A stretch of DNA of 64,000 nt from Bidens hawaiensis (taxonomy: Eukaryota > Streptophyta > Magnoliopsida > Asterales > Asteraceae), in assembly GCA_021521415.1 (NCBI GenBank), contig JAIQDT010000027.1, positions 3,061,001 through 3,125,000 on the forward strand. Direction: 5' to 3'. The notes below the pieces were generated by a model. That model was not told where the DNA came from and searched no databases. It worked only from the letters and a program-made list of their open reading frames with translations. Below are positions 12,198 through 22,645 of the stretch, piece by piece (the stretch's first letter is position 1; every line of letters starts with the position of its first letter). The translations under genes were made by a program, and so were the position numbers.

Positions 12198-13049
12198 TCA
12201 TTTCTTTCGTCTCGGCCTAGCATTGACAACATACGCGAGGTAGGCACCACACCCTCGCCTTAACAAACCCTCGGATTTTATCATCGAAATGACATTAAGC
12301 CCAAAACTTTCCTTATCACCGTAGACCAGCAACGCACTACCATCCAAGGACTTTAGCTTTATTATCCTACTCTTACACACTATCTGAGCTTCATACTCAG
12401 ACAACCAATCCATTCCCAAAACCACATCAAACTCTCCTAAGGTCATAACATACAATGCAATAGGGAACTCATGTCCCTCTAACTCTATCTTACAGTCCTT
12501 AACCATTTTCATTATTTTAACCGAAGTGTCACTAGCGGTTTCTACTATAAAAGTTTCAGGCACTTGGCAACATTTCATTTTAGCTACTTTACTAAATGGT
12601 GTAGCTACGAAACTTTTATTTGCATCTGAATCAAACAATACGGAAGCAGAAATACCGTTTACTAAAAACGTACCAGTCACGACATCAGGAATATGTCTGG
12701 CTTGTTCCTGGGTCAGCATGTAGGCTCTAGTCCTTAGCCTTGATTGATCGGCATCTTTCTTTCCACTTCCTCCAGCCTCACCATCGGTGCACTCCCTTGC
12801 CATATGGCCTGTCTTGCCACATTTGTAACACGCGGTCTTTGCACCGCACTCATTGGCATAATGCCCTGCCTTCCCGCACTTATAACACAAATTAGACCCA
12901 AGCCTGCATTCCCCACCATGAGCCTTCCTACATTTGTGACAAACATCAGAGTTCCTACTCCACTTGAATTCCCCTCCGTGCATTTTACCACAAGTTTTGC
13001 ATGACTTCTTCTCCCATACCCTCTGCTTCTTGTCCCTAGGGTTCCACAA
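12198..13049 (-). pseudogene. Gag C-terminus with four zinc knuckles plus aspartic protease (second Tekay-like element)
   Basis: An open frame of 283 codons. The gag part has two short knuckles of the CX2CX3HX3C kind (CHKCRKAHGGEC intact; CKTCGKMHGGEF has lost its last Cys) and two canonical CCHC knuckles (CYKCGKAGHYANEC, CYKCGKTGHMAREC) that bind RNA. Protease follows at residues ~120-230. The active-site triplet is DSD instead of DSG (LFDSDANKSF), which should impair catalysis. The flap/C-terminal motif VVLGMDWLSEYEA is intact. The frame ends before RT. Confidence 0.88.
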
Positions 13050-13972
13050 CTAAGTGTCAGGTCATTTAGCAGGAGCGACCCACTTCTTATCCTTCTTCTC
13101 TTTCTCCACCACATCGTCTGCCGACAAATCATCGTAAACCATTTCTGCCAGCCCTACAGCAGAATCAAAAGTACCAGATCTACTAGCCTTTACCAAGACG
13201 CGAACATTCTGCGACAGTCCCTAAGGTAACACTTGATTCGTTTGGCCTCAGTGTTCACCATGTATGGCACCAACCTTGACAGGCTGTTGAATTCGGCTGT
13301 GTATTCGCGGTGTGTCATCTTACCCGCCTTCAGACTCAAGAATTTCATTTCAACCCTTTCATCTTCTGCATCCGCACAAAACCTCTTCATTACCAATTCC
13401 TTCAAATCATCCCACCTCATAGATTTGATCTCTTCTGGACTCTTCCTCTGCTCAATTGACTCCCACCAATACATTGCTTCATCACCAAAAGATTAGGTAG
13501 CATAACCCACAGCCTGGTTGGGACGGCATTCGCTAATTCGGATAACCTTGTCCATCGTGGTAATCCACTAGAGAGTAGCGATTGCGTCTCCCAAGTCAGT
13601 TAGCTTTGGTGGGTCACAGCCTTTGAAAGACTTATAGTTACACCCACCTCGGCCTCTTTTCCTTTCATCGACTTAACCACACTTGATTCCTCCTTCTCCT
13701 TCTCATAATCCTTCGTACTCTTTTCCCCAGACTTCTCAGCAGTCTGTGCCTGACTTCCAGCAGACTTCTCAGCAGTCTATCGCTTGAGCAATGGCAGCTT
13801 GAACAGCAGGGTCAAGTTGATACCCTTCGTTGTTACTCGGATTTCGACCTGCTGCGCTTCCTTCTCCTTCAGTGTTAGTAGCTGATTCTACCGACAGTTG
13901 TCGGACAATGTGTGGCCTACCACGATGTCCCGTGCGTCCTCCCCTTCCAGCAACCTTCTTAGCTCCAGCCAT
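13050..13972 (-). pseudogene. Gag N-terminal region (second Tekay-like element)
   Basis: The likely start is the ATG at 13972 (MAGAKKVAGRGGR), the second Met of a longer frame whose first Met sits in the leader. A basic, low-complexity N-terminus is followed by the Retrotrans_gag capsid region, open at 13190-13474 (WWESIEQRKSPEEI, MTHREYTAEFNSLSRLVP). Stops and frameshifts near 13500-13770 and 13190 break it. Gag forms the cytoplasmic virus-like particle. Confidence 0.8.
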
Positions 13973-14370
13973 TTGTATTCTATAAGGAAACACAAACGTC
14001 ATCACTCAATGAACCATTTAGTACAAGGATAGTAAGGCTAACAGGTAATAACAGTGGCCAGCTGTGATTAGCTGATCACGTTACTTTATGTGTCCTATAC
14101 ACTTCCTCTTATGAGTCTATTTGTGCTAATTCTTTTCTTAACCAGTTATTCAATCAAACAGTCAAGAATTCCTATCCCTAGAACACATATATCCTTTCTT
14201 TAGCAATTGAGCTAACGTTAACATTCATTATTCAACCATACACTTTACCGTTACTGAGCTTGGTTGAGTGACACATGGCTATCTTGAACTGGCATCTTCT
14301 TTCCTTTATTTCTTAAATCCCATTCTATGTCCGAGTCTAAGCATGTAGGATGCTTAAATCTCTCGAACTT

Positions 14371-14383
14371 TGCTCTGATACCA
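14371..14383 (-). other. Primer-binding site, tRNA-iMet type
   Basis: The minus strand reads TGGTATCAGAGCA, three bases inside the LTR end. Confidence 0.85.
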
Positions 14384-14386
14384 ACT

Positions 14387-16559
14387 TGTAAGGCCCCGTC
14401 ACCGGTGCCCTACATTGGACGTTGATTTACTCATTAACATAGTTCTAAATATCAGAGTTAATAAAAACATTCGCGGAATACTAAAACTTTCATAAAACAA
14501 TACATAATAATTCAAAACATTGTCTTAAAACATTCATCTTATCTTTCAAAATCAAAACATCAATTACAAAACATCATAAGTCTTCAGATTCCAGACTCTT
14601 ATTCTTCTGCCATATGCCCCGGCTCAAGCCAGCTGTCACAATCTATTAGCCTGCGTGCTTACTAAAAGTCAGCTACGCCTGAGTGAGTTCTAGTTAATCA
14701 TACAACATACAATTAATTCACATACATCACTATCCATACTACTTAAAGAGTCTTTCGCCCTATAACCTCACATATATTATAAGGGTCTGGTCCCCAATAT
14801 CACAGATATTATTAGGGTCTGTTCCCTATCCTCACAGATATTTTAAGGGTCTGGTCCCTATCCTCACAGATATTATTAGGGTCTGGTCCCTTTGTTTCGT
14901 GCAACTATACCAAACCTTTCTTCACATACTTTCCTTAACAATGCGTGCAATATCCGAAGATCGTTCACGTACTATTAATATAACATACATACATCATTCA
15001 TACATCATATATAGCAATCATATCTTTAACTACCCACCTGGCGGTACATGCAATATCTGAAGATCGTTCACGCACCGTTAAGCAATCATCATACATGAAT
15101 CATACAAGGCATACACTTACCACTTATGGTATGTGTATTAACTATCATACTGAGTATGCACACAGCCCCGAAAACATAACAAGGAAGTGGGGCTAGAAAC
15201 TCACCTGAATGCGGTTACGTTCACCGTTTATGGTTATTCCTTTCTTAAGTTATGCATGACTAACTGTATAACAATTATACGTATCAATTTATTTATCACC
15301 ACCCATATCGTGTTTCTAGTTTAATTATTACCCTCAACGAACGGGGTCTAGGGGCAGTGCCCCTGGCAGCAGGGTTCTAGGGGCGGCAGCTCCTAGCGGG
15401 GCCCAAGGGGCAGAGCCACAGGCTGGGGTTAAGCTGTCTTAACACATTTTCCATTAGGATTTCATGATAATATTTTATTGTTAACCTCTCAATCCTTTAA
15501 GGTATCTTCTATAAATTAATAAAGTTCAAGAGCTATTTTGTAATTAAATCATTCTTCCCTAAGTCCAAGGACTGTTCTGTCATTCTTTTTAACTTCTAAT
15601 TCGTTATCCAAATTCTTAGTGAACTGGGGTTCATTCGTTACTTCTGTCTTTCATATTGAATTGAGTAATTTGTTACTTCATAACGAATTGACCTCCATAG
15701 CGAAATGGCCTTTAAAACGAACTGACCCTTATAATGAATTGGTCCTTATAACGAATGACCCCTTTTTATAACGAATGACCCTTCTAACGAATGAGGGTTC
15801 GTTCGTCATTTCCCATAACAAACTGTCTGACGAATTGATTAACGAATTAGGCTAATTCATTATTCTTCCTTAACGAATTACGTGCTAGTTCGCTATTTTT
15901 CCTTGATGAATCGCCGTGACGAATTACTGCTAGTTAGTTAATTTTCCGCTAACGAATTAGGGTTAGGTCTGAGAATGTCAGATATATTCTCTAACACCTT
16001 AACCTCCTACCTGTTTTTTTCCGGCGCCGCCATTGTCGGAAAACCGGAATCTCACCGGATAAGCGGGATCTCAGCCATTTCCCATCGTTTTTCACCGTTT
16101 TTCGTCTCGTTTGTTCCAGATCTGAGCTATGGTGACCCCTAAGCTCATATTTTGATCGGTTTATACCCGATTCCATCCGGATCTCATGATTTTAACGGTT
16201 TAGGGTGTCGGCCAGTCGTTTCACGACTAGATCTAGCGGATTTGGATCTACATAATATCATACTATCATTACCTCGGGTTGATGCTTGGCTTTCTTAGTG
16301 ATTTCGGCTAGAGAGAGAAAGTAAGATGAGAGAGAGCTATGTGTGTGTTTTTGATGGTGTATGGAGTTAGTGGAATTGAATGGATTAATGCATAAGTTTG
16401 GTGTATATATTATGGGTCATGGGCTCAAGCCCATGGTCTTTTTTTCCTTTCTTTTTAATCCAAGTCCATAACCCATATATATTTAACCCAACAAAGTCCC
16501 AACTCACACTACTTAATATTATTATTTTATTAATCGAAACAAAAAAACGGGATGTTACA
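14387..16559 (-). repeat. 5' LTR of the second Tekay-like element (2173 bp)
   Basis: Plus strand tgtaaggcccc...gatgttaca. Internal repeats: four ~33-bp units of cacagatattattagggtctggtccc at 14765-14892; a GC-rich, partly palindromic block at 15346-15430 (ggggcagtgcccc, ggggcccaaggggc); and about a dozen TAACGAAT-type motifs at 15660-15965. The region 15966-16165 holds a GC-richer stretch of unknown role. Confidence 0.92.
15660..15965. repeat. Degenerate array of TAACGAAT-type motifs in LTR
   Basis: The motif aacgaat/ttcgtta recurs roughly every 20-30 bp, often as taacgaatgaccc. It is U3-like sequence of the LTR. Comparable TTCGTTAA motifs occur in the unrelated copia LTR at 62706-63236. Confidence 0.65.
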
Positions 16560-17028
16560 TTTTAAATATTGCATGATAGTACCTTGAGAGCTATGAGAAA
16601 TCAGCTCACTCCCCGACATTTCCGTTGTAGGTGAGGGTGTGACTAAAATAATATGAATAAATAACAAAAACAACTTAAACTAACTTCATAAGTTTAATAT
16701 TGAAATATTCACATGGAAAAAGTTAGCATTATCTATTACATGATTTATCCAGAAGATGACCCCAAAAACATCTTTAACTCCTAAATATGTTAGCATCTAC
16801 CAAAAGTTGTCCACTTCACAACATGTAAACAAAACAAACAAATACACTAAATATGGTAAACATATAATTCAAACTAAGATTATTGAAATACTTATCAAAC
16901 TTGAACGAAATGATTCAATTAAAATAGCTATTCCTAACAACACCAATTGTATTACAAAATTCAGAAACCAAACTATTTCAATATTATAGAACTTACAATA
17001 ATATAACAAATTACCTTAACATAATACT
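16560..17028. other. AT-rich stretch, no gene recognised
   Basis: Flank of the retrotransposon stack. The plus-strand ORF at 16756-16989 is low-complexity, N/K/T/I-rich and looks like chance AT-rich coding. It could also hold the 3' UTR of the minus-strand ORF at 17029-17557. Confidence 0.4.
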
Positions 17029-17557
17029 TTAATATTTATCATCAAACAGCAAATTATCAGATAGATCATCAAAATTAGACTCACTGTTCAAGCACCCTAC
17101 CATCCAACCAACCTTCTTACTCAATTCATCTTCTAAATCAATATGAGCCTTGATCTTTCTAACATTGGCAGACTTCAAATGGTCCATCTCCTTCAACATA
17201 GGCAAATTATCATACTCTAATAATATCTCCCGACTCATAAATTTCACACGACCATCTTCAAACCTAACCATGACCCTGTACTCATTGGGAAAAAAACAAA
17301 CACTCCCTCACATAAACTATCGGTTCAACATCTTCAACAACACCACCAAGCCTAACAACAATCTGATTCAAAAGCTCATTCTCTTCAACAGATGGAAAAA
17401 TCTTCCTATTACCTATAGAATGTATTTGTTCCAGAAATCGTAAGCTTAAAGAACATACCTCATTGACATTAGCTTTATCGATTATAGATCGATCACTCAA
17501 AACAAACACATATTTGTTTACCAACCTATCAAAATTACAGGTAACTATGTTCGTCAT
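17029..17557 (-). pseudogene. Unknown 173-codon protein gene with one frameshift
   Basis: Two minus-strand frames, 17282-17557 (MTNIVTCNFDRLVNKYVFV...) and 17029-17271, adjoin. A single-base shift in the run TTTTTTTCCC near 17288 would join them through LFFPNEYRVMVRF. The joined product would be acidic toward the C-terminus (NFDDLSDNLLFDD) with no signal peptide or membrane segment. The upstream minus strand (17558-17650) looks like a plant leader, with an AACCCTAA motif. I do not recognise the family. It may be a broken host gene, an assembly error in a homopolymer, or a TE-captured gene. Confidence 0.5.
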
Positions 17558-17750
17558 TGATAATCTACTTGTGTTTAAGAGTTAGGGTTTAATGATGATT
17601 GGTTGTTGTAGTAAGTAATGAAGAACATAGCTAGGAATGAAGATGCAGAGTCTTTAATTTCTTGGAAGAAGAAAGATAGGTCCCGCTATTTCCGAACATT
17701 GGCTGACTAGAACATTAAATATCAAACTAGCCCAATAATTAAAAAATAAT

Positions 17751-18520
17751 ATAAACCCAAACACTTCTAAGCCCAAATATATCAAAGTCCACTAGCAAAA
17801 AAACACATCTTAACAAACTTAGTAAATATATAACTTAAACATGAAGTTAAAAGATAATTGTTTAAAACAATCTGATATCAAATAACCAAAAATATATACC
17901 GCAACTCATTTCATAACAATCTTTTTAAAAAATAAAGTTCGTTTTCGAATAAACAAAAGGCTATATAAAATATGAAATGTTAGCATTTAAAACGCAAATA
18001 TGTAACTCAAGTGATACAAACATAGAATGGATTTAACTCAGGTATTAAGTGAACAAGAATTTACCTCATATTCACATGGTCAAATATTAACATTCAAACA
18101 AGCGTGTTATATAAAAGCCCACTAAAATAAAATATAAAACAAACCCAAAAAGTTCTAAGACCAAATATATAAAAACCCACAAACATAAAAAACACATGTT
18201 AACAAACTTAAAAATATATAACTTAAACCATGAAGTTGAAAGATAATTTTTATAAAAAAAATTATGATATCAAATATTCACAAATATATACCGCAACTCA
18301 TTTCATAAAAATCTATATTTAAAAATAATGTTCATTTTTTCATAAACAAAGGGCTATATAAAATACGAAACATTAGCATTTCAAACACAAATACATAACT
18401 CAAGTGATACAGTCATATAATGGATTTAAGTAAGGTATTAAATGGAGAATAATTTACCTATTCAAATGGTCTCAATATTAACATTCAAACAAGAGTTTGA
18501 TTTCTTAAGACATCAAAAGC
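17751..18520. repeat. Tandem duplication, ~390-bp unit, two copies
   Basis: The unit starting near 17751 recurs near 18133 with the landmark gcaactcatttcata at 17901 and 18293 (spacing 392). It is AT-rich and non-coding, and the copies are clearly diverged. Confidence 0.8.
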
Positions 18521-18888
18521 CATCGATTAAACCAAAACATTATATAATCATTTATATAACCAAATATAATTTATAAAAGTTCATTATACGAAAATATGTA
18601 AGCTCATTTACCTACAGAACCTATTAACAAAAATACCTAACATAAAAAAAATCTAAACATGATATTAAATATAATATTATTAACAAAATTTTTGTTAGTT
18701 AAATTATTTAAAATATAAATACATTAACATATTTTTAATTAAAAAAAACCCTCAAGTAATCCACGTAACACGTTGGCTAAAAGATAGTATTAAAATAATT
18801 TGTTATACCAAGTGTACAGTGTAAACTCTAGCGGTACACATTTAATATGATAAAAGTTATAGGTAATGATATATATATATATATATAT
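18521..18888. other. AT-rich spacer ending in (TA)n
   Basis: No ORF or signature is seen. It ends in a (TA)n run at 18869-18888 that borders the next TIR element. Confidence 0.5.
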
Positions 18889-19571
18889 CCTATATAGGGA
18901 GAGGATCATGAGAGAACTCCATTTTATGAAGAGAACTAGAGAACTAATAATGAAGTATATTTAGTTTAATTAAAAAAAATATTTTTAAATTATTTTTTTT
19001 CATCCTTCTTATATGTTGTAATTCTTCACCACAAAAAAATAAAAAAAATTAACGAGTAATGCATATATGCAATACACCGACTTTTTTTTTATAATGCATA
19101 TGTGCAATAGTGTGCATTTTGATATTTGAAATAGTGTTGAATAGCATATATATAGTTGTTTGTATTGTTTATTTGCAATAGTGTTATATTATATACAAAA
19201 ATTAAAAAAAATCGATATAGTGCATATGTGCATTAGTGTTGTATTACATATATGCGATAATGTGTTTTGCATAAAATTATTAGTGTCGTATTTGCATATA
19301 TTCAATAGTGAGTATTGGATAATGCAATTTTGTTGTATTATATGTAATAAAACACTATTGTATATATGCAATAGACATTAGTGTACATATGCACTATGGT
19401 ACTACACCGACAAGTTTTGTTTTTTTTTTGTTTTTTTTAGGGTCAATATCATCTTATTAGAATGAGGAAAGAAAAAAAATCACAAAATAATTATTTTTAA
19501 ATAGTTAAAAATAATTCTTTACTAGTTCTCTAGTTATCTCTTTAAGAGGAGTTCTTTTTAGATCTCACCCC
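18889..19571. mobile_element. TIR element of family D at (TA)n (683 bp, MITE-like)
   Basis: The left end (after (TA)n) reads gggagaggatc...gagaactagagaacta. The reverse complement of the right end reads gggtgagatc...agaactcc...aactagagaacta. Inverted repeats of ~55 bp are flanked on both sides by (TA)n. The interior is rich in short, partly palindromic tgcatatgtgca motifs. The ORF at 19160-19381 simply translates these motifs. It resembles microsatellite-targeting MITEs such as rice Micron (known by analogy), but the superfamily is not assigned. Confidence 0.65.
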
Positions 19572-20383
19572 TATATATATATATATGTTTAAGTTCAAGA
19601 GAGAAATGATTTTATTGCGAGAAGTGCGAGAATTAAATCCATCCAATCACATTTTATCTTCTTCTTTTTTTATTTAATTTATTCCAAGGGTATGTTAGTA
19701 AAAGCTAATTTTCATATTTTTGATAACTAACAACAATGTGACGAAAGTTAAGTATTACTATTTATTATTAATAAATATATTATTGCTTTTCCAAATTGCG
19801 ATCAGAAACGTCTTTAACCAATTTTTTTTGTTGACATATCATTTAAATCCAAATTTAACTGAATTTTATTTCAATGTTATTTAAATGACAAAAATACATA
19901 TATGGTATAAAATTAATTGAACAAAATCTACATATTTGTTCCGGCAGTTACTTTAAAGATTTTATTGATATTCACAAATTAATCTTCATAAAAAATAATA
20001 ATTTTAATATACAGACATCCTATGCTACATGGTCTTTACATTCAATTTGGTTAAAAATTTAATATAAAAAATAAATTTAAAAAAACTACACATAAAGATG
20101 GACTTCTTTAAAAATAAAGAGATACATATATCTAAGTTAACTTTTTAGACACTGACATACACATTTTTTAAATATACAATCATAAAGAAACATACAACTA
20201 TAATATAACTCATATCTACAATTTCTAAAAAAATGGCTATACAAATGGTAAACTTAAACCAATAAATCACACTTCACATTAACAACTACCAATCCTACAA
20301 AAATTCTAAAAAATACCTACATATGTGGTAAACATCTACACAATAATACAAAAACTACATGTAAGAATAAAACCAAAAATAGT

Positions 20384-20640
20384 TGTTACGATAGAATATA
20401 ACAGACCAAAGTTTACATATATAGTCTACACATGCATGCATAACCCTTACACGACTACAAAGTAATATAAAAACACATGTAAGAAATAATTGTTACGGTA
20501 GAATATAACAGACCAAAGTTTACATATATAGTCTACACATGCATACATAACCCTTACACGACTACAAAGTAATATACAAACACATGTAAGAGAAAACAAA
20601 AAATTATTGCTACACAATAGATACCAAAGTTTACATATGC
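20384..20640. repeat. 107-bp tandem repeat, ~2.3 copies
   Basis: The unit beginning tgttacg at 20384 recurs at 20491 and partly at ~20600 (shared ...gaccaaagtttacatata...). More diverged pieces recur to about 20930 together with gtgtaggat motifs. It lies inside the family E element and is non-coding. Confidence 0.8.
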
Positions 20641-21153
20641 GCTACATAACTTGTTTCTCTTTATTTAAGTTGTGTAGGCTTGGAACCAAATTAGTGTAGG
20701 ATGCTATCAGTCTTTGTGTAGGATTCGTAACAAGATACAAATGACCGATAAAAGTTGTAAGATAAAACAAAATATATTTACTACAAAATAGACCATAACA
20801 TACAAAAGTTTACGTATGGCCTACTCATTTTTTTTTTTGCTTATTTCTCGTTGTGTGGGCTTAGTATCAAATTTGTGTAGTATGTTATTAAACCTTTGTG
20901 TAGGATATTATTAATCTCTGTGTAGGATTACTAATTGCAGTCAACCTTCTTTTTCCACGTTGAAATGTCTTAAATGTTTATACTTTTTCAACATTTAACT
21001 TCATTGAGATAAAACTAATACAAATTAAAATTAATCATTTTTGGGATGTAAGAGGGAGGAAAATTTTTTTTGAAATTGAGATGACTAAATTCTAAAAAAA
21101 GGGATTTTAGTTGACAAAATTTAGGTTTCTTTATTTAACATACTAGAATAATT

Positions 21154-21158
21154 ACATC
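21154..21158. other. Target-site duplication acatc of the Tat element
   Basis: acatc precedes the left LTR and follows the right LTR at 39255-39259. The exact match confirms that 21159-39254 is one insertion. Confidence 0.92.
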
Positions 21159-21832
21159 TGTTGGGTGTGGATTTTTATCCTCGGAATTGAGCTTAACTTA
21201 AGGATATTGACTCAATCAGTTATTCTGAGGAAGGTACGTTGACTAATTCAATTGTCCTATATTATCTAACTTTTTTGCAGATAAGAGCACGTGTTAAATA
21301 TGTTTATGAGAACGTGGATTGCAACGGAATATAACTTGAACTTCGTCAACCGACAAACGTGGAAGCTAACGGCTTGTTGAAGAAATAGTCTAGGGTTTCC
21401 GGATAATAGTTGTAATCTCTTATTATATATTGAGCTGATAATATCATAGGTCACACACACTCTTTCACTACTTAGCTACTAGCAATCACTGTAACACTTA
21501 GCTTTCGATATTCAATCAGCTCCAACCATTGTAACCACTTGTTTTCGATATTAATAAACTTGACGGTGATAGTTTTCACCATCCGGGGGTTTTTTGTGCC
21601 GGAGATCATAATAATCAAGCGTTAATTCGACCAAAAGTTACGTTCATAATCCTTAACCAAAGAAAATTCGACTAAGGATTAAGTTGCAAACTCTTGACCG
21701 AAATGAAGACTATTATAATCAAGGGTTTTTTCCCTCGTGATCATATCTTTGTGTCCAATCTATTTACCATTTAGCACCTAGCCTCACGCACTAATTTGAT
21801 CAAAAGTTATTTGTTTATTTTTTACCGGAACA
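21159..21832 (+). repeat. 5' LTR of the Tat element (674 bp)
   Basis: tgttgggtgtgg...ggaaca. It matches 38571-39254 throughout and lacks a ~10-bp piece present in the right copy near 38817. Confidence 0.93.
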
Positions 21833-21835
21833 ATT

Positions 21836-21852
21836 TGGCGCCCACCGTGGGG
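21836..21852 (+). other. Primer-binding site of the Tat element
   Basis: tggcgcccaccgtgggg lies three bases after the LTR. This sequence type is common in Tat-lineage elements. I do not assign the cognate tRNA. Confidence 0.75.
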
Positions 21853-22435
21853 AAAACGGTTCTTTGATCATTATTCATTCTCAAACGAAACCCTACTCTC
21901 AATATACACAACATGTCTTCACAACCCAAGATTGTTTCATCTTCTGCCGCAGCCTAAGAATCCTCAGAGAAACCTTCCATGCCTCCTCCTCCTTCTGTTG
22001 CTGTTATCCCAAAGAAACCTGACAACATTCAGAAGAAAGCTGCTACTCCAGTATTTTCGGGATCGAGACCATCCCCCAGGATCCCGTTATGGTATCTAAT
22101 AATGAACTTTTGTCTATTTATAAGCGATTACAGGAACAGATGGATCGCCAGAACAAGACCAACCAGATGCTGGTGAAGGAACTAGAAGATATCAGGAAAG
22201 CCAAGAAGCCGGCGGAAGAATTCACACCATTAATCCCAAGACCTCTGGATTTCACTCCTCCAGGATCCTCAGGATTGGTGCGTCCGGAGTCAACCACGGC
22301 GTACAACCCTGGATCCTCGCTTTTCCAGCACTCAGGGTCCACGGGATTGTACTCATCCGGATCCCAAGGATACTTGCATGCATCCATTGCTGGGCCGTTT
22401 CAACATGCAGGATCCTCAGGATTGGTGCAACAGGA

Positions 22436-22545
22436 GGATCCTCAGGTCCTTATCAACAGGCGTTATCCTCAGGATTGGCGCAGCAGGGAGGATCCTCAGG
22501 TCCTTATCAACAGGTGGTATCCTCAGGATTTCCACAGCGGGCATG
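22436..22545 (+). repeat. 54-bp tandem duplication in Tat gag
   Basis: ggatcctcaggtccttatca recurs at 22436 and 22490. It encodes an 18-residue Gly/Ser/Gln-rich unit, with weaker ggatcctcaggattgg copies upstream from 22261. Confidence 0.75.
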
Positions 22546-22640
22546 ATTCTCAGGAGAACCTCCATCAGGATTCTTCAATCCTCAGCAGCCATATGCTCAG
22601 ACTCAGCAATTTGCAGGGTCCTCCGAGGTGCACCAGAGGG

Positions 22641-22645
22641 CAGAG
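22641..22645. other. Target-site duplication cagag of Tekay copy 2
   Basis: cagag lies directly left of the 5' LTR and is repeated at 34375-34379. Confidence 0.92.

Larger units (their letters stand above)
9325..16559 (-). mobile_element. Second Tekay-like Ty3/gypsy retrotransposon, host of Tekay copy 1
   Basis: Minus-strand element with a 5' LTR (14387-16559, 2173 bp), PBS (14371-14383), gag, protease, RT, RNase H, integrase and chromodomain, PPT (9719-9735), and 394 bp of the 3' LTR (9325-9718). The rest of that LTR lies beyond the inserted element and outside the window. It is a different family from its neighbour, with different LTRs but the same PBS type. The coding region has a deletion in RT, another in integrase, and several stops. 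Confidence 0.9.
21913..22645 (+). pseudogene. Gag of the Tat element, frameshifted and cut at its C-terminus
   Basis: It starts at ATG 21913 (MSSQPKIVSSS) with an in-frame TAA after 14 codons, so it is already broken. After a frameshift near 22060 the frame 22089 onward reads VSNNELLSIYKRLQEQMDRQ, a coiled-coil-like segment, then a Pro/Ser/Gly/Gln-rich linker. A 54-bp duplication (22436, 22490) encodes repeats of the GGSSGPYQQ...SSGLAQQ kind, with a one-base loss near 22434 shifting frame. No capsid core or zinc knuckle remains before the junction with integrase at 22645/34380. Confidence 0.7.

Noticed and set aside
19160..19381. 73-aa Cys/Ile-rich ORF and its antisense partner
   Set aside because: Translation of repeated, partly palindromic tgcatatgca motifs inside a MITE-like element.
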